Part shown: in pieces, positions 62,723 through 64,000 of the stretch
How positions within the stretch are numbered: the first letter of the stretch is position 1
Layout: every line of letters starts with the position of its first letter
Source of the DNA: Orthonyx spaldingii
Lineage: Eukaryota > Chordata > Aves > Passeriformes > Orthonychidae
NCBI GenBank assembly: GCA_013397795.1
Contig: VZTJ01005971.1
Span: 71,733 to 135,732, forward strand
Direction of reading: 5' to 3'
Length of the DNA stretch: 64,000 nucleotides
Position numbers and translations under genes: made by a program
The notes under the pieces: generated by a model
Told to the model about the DNA's origin: nothing
What the model saw: only the letters and a program-made list of their open reading frames with translations
Database searches by the model: none

Positions 62723-63890
62723 TGATGAGGTCAAGTCAGACAAAACAAAAATATTTCAACACAATGAAGTTTCAGAGGAGTTCCTAGCTCTGAGAAAAGA
62801 ACTGAAGCCCATTCCTCTTTTTCACAACTACATAAATGGCCAGCAAAGGAATTTTGTTGACTCCAGTATTCCTTTTAACCTCTGATAGTCTATTCAAATA
62901 TTATATCACGCTGTTATCCATCATCACATGTTTCTATTAGCAAAGAAACCTGAAGTAACTATATAATACTTTTCATGTGTTGCTAGTACAATTCCAGTTT
63001 TCCTGAAAAATATTCAAGTAATTTTTCTATATTGCAATACACCGAGGAAAACTTTCAATACATTGCTTGTCAGTCTTTGCAAGATAACAGCAAACCCATG
63101 CATATTCTCATGAGTTTTTTTAGATTGTGGATAGTCCTAGTGGAAAGCAAAAGAAAAGCAGGGATGGTTGTATAAGAAATTTTTACCAGTATTAGTACCT
63201 TTTTCCAGTATCTTTTCTTCATTTATCTAGTCCAGTCACACCAGCATTTTCTGTGACAATGACTTTGAGTTGGGTTATGGTAATAAAGCACCTTAAACCA
63301 GTGTGTTAGTGAGGAAAAAATTAAAATTCTTCTTAATTAATGAAGAAATTACAGTTTATCTACTTTATCTGTCTGCTTGATGAAGATGTCATAGCAAATA
63401 TCTTGATGTTTATCAAACCTCTTCTTCACCTCTCACTGGACCATATATTCTTCTCCATGACATAAGTCAGAAAATATCTCTGTACACGTTTTCTAATTGA
63501 AAGTTTGTAATGCTCTTCTCAGTTAACAGAATTTGTTTCCACAAAAAAAGAAAATAAAAATGGGCCCACTACCCCATGGCTATCTTCACATTAAATGCAA
63601 ATTCATCAGAAAACAAAGTCTACTTTAACACTTATGCATAATGTTTTTATTTGTCACTCCCAGACATGCAGAGAATCATTAAAACAAAAATTTTGAGGAA
63701 TGAAAACAGAGTAGTGATGGAGAAAAATAAGATGGAAAGTGTAATAATAGGATGGACAGAAAAGAATAATAAATATTTTGAAGAATAAGGCACTAGGAAA
63801 GGAGAAGGGCAATGAAACTAACAGGGGAAGAATTTTAAAACTGAATCAAATAATTCAGGCATTGTTTTAAAACATGGTTCATTTTGTAAT

Positions 63891-63949
63891 TAAAAAAAAC
63901 CCAAAAACAAAACCAAAACAACCAAAACCCTAAAACAACAACAAAAACG
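63891..63949. repeat. A/C-rich low-complexity tract
   Basis: Imperfect AAAAC/AACA repeats. There is no tail-like element attached on either side that I can recognise. Confidence 0.75.
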
Positions 63950-64000
63950 CATTATTCTTAAAGGCATTCTCATTCAATGGAAAAATAATTTCTAATAAGC

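Larger units (their letters stand above)
58571..64000. other. Unique AT-rich sequence, 5.4 kb
   Basis: No gene or dispersed repeat is recognised. An octamer ATGCAAAT lies at 59098-59105. A-rich and T/G-rich low-complexity tracts are listed separately. A 141-codon open frame (62460-62885) runs through the T/G-rich tract and has no recognisable domain. Confidence 0.45.

Noticed and set aside
62460..62885. 141-codon open frame with a hydrophobic middle, possible membrane protein
   Set aside because: The hydrophobic stretch is translated T/G-rich low-complexity DNA; the rest has no recognised motif.
1..64000. CRISPR array, riboswitches, operons or phage genes
   Set aside because: No regular repeat-spacer pattern or prokaryotic gene organisation is present; all repeats point to a bird nuclear genome.

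Overview
The window looks like vertebrate, specifically avian and most likely passerine, nuclear DNA. The background is AT-rich and non-coding. The recognisable repeats are CR1 LINE fragments, avian-type endogenous-retrovirus LTRs, and two copies of a tRNA-Ile-headed SINE with a CR1-type 3' tail, the tguSINE1 type known from songbirds. I recognise no intact protein-coding gene, exon, tRNA, rRNA, CRISPR array or bacterial-style operon. The open reading frames are short (the longest without Ns is 170 codons) and lie either in repeats or in sequence with no family match I can name. The region fits a gene desert or part of a very long intron.

Layout. 1-9.2 kb: a GC-rich edge block (1-190), a minus-strand SINE (464-601), a short CR1 tail (1618-1730) and an 0.8-kb CR1 (4441-5255), then unique sequence. 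9.2-18.2 kb: a solo LTR (9177-9675), a CR1 nested inside an older CR1 (10150-11680), a solo LTR with a perfect 4-bp target duplication (13214-13727), an unassigned GC-richer block (14870-15490), and a GC-rich LTR fragment ending at a single N (17902-18182). 18.2-30.6 kb: mostly unique, with a CR1 (22993-23725) next to a plus-strand SINE (23740-23869), an old CR1 (26415-26935) and a CR1 3' end (28376-28601). 30.6-44.6 kb: an LTR fragment, a 16-bp minisatellite, two CR1 fragments and long unique AT-rich stretches. 44.6-58.6 kb: an ERVL-type LTR (44662-45199), an unassigned block after it, two CR1 loci in which a 3' tail abuts 5' ORF1 or endonuclease sequence (49105-49770, 57123-58570), an LTR broken by a 746-base assembly gap (52516-53994), and a minus-strand ERVL-type LTR (55515-56077). 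58.6-64 kb: unique sequence with low-complexity tracts.

No genes act together here. The relationships are between mobile elements: the SINE copies share their 3' end with CR1 tails in the same window, and one CR1 has split another with a short target-site duplication. I did not find an undescribed functional system. The observations most worth checking are the nested CR1, the two tail-to-5'-region CR1 junctions, a 24-bp perfect palindrome resembling an RFX X-box, and two repeat-poor GC-richer blocks I could not assign. Family names come from recognition by eye; no database search was run.
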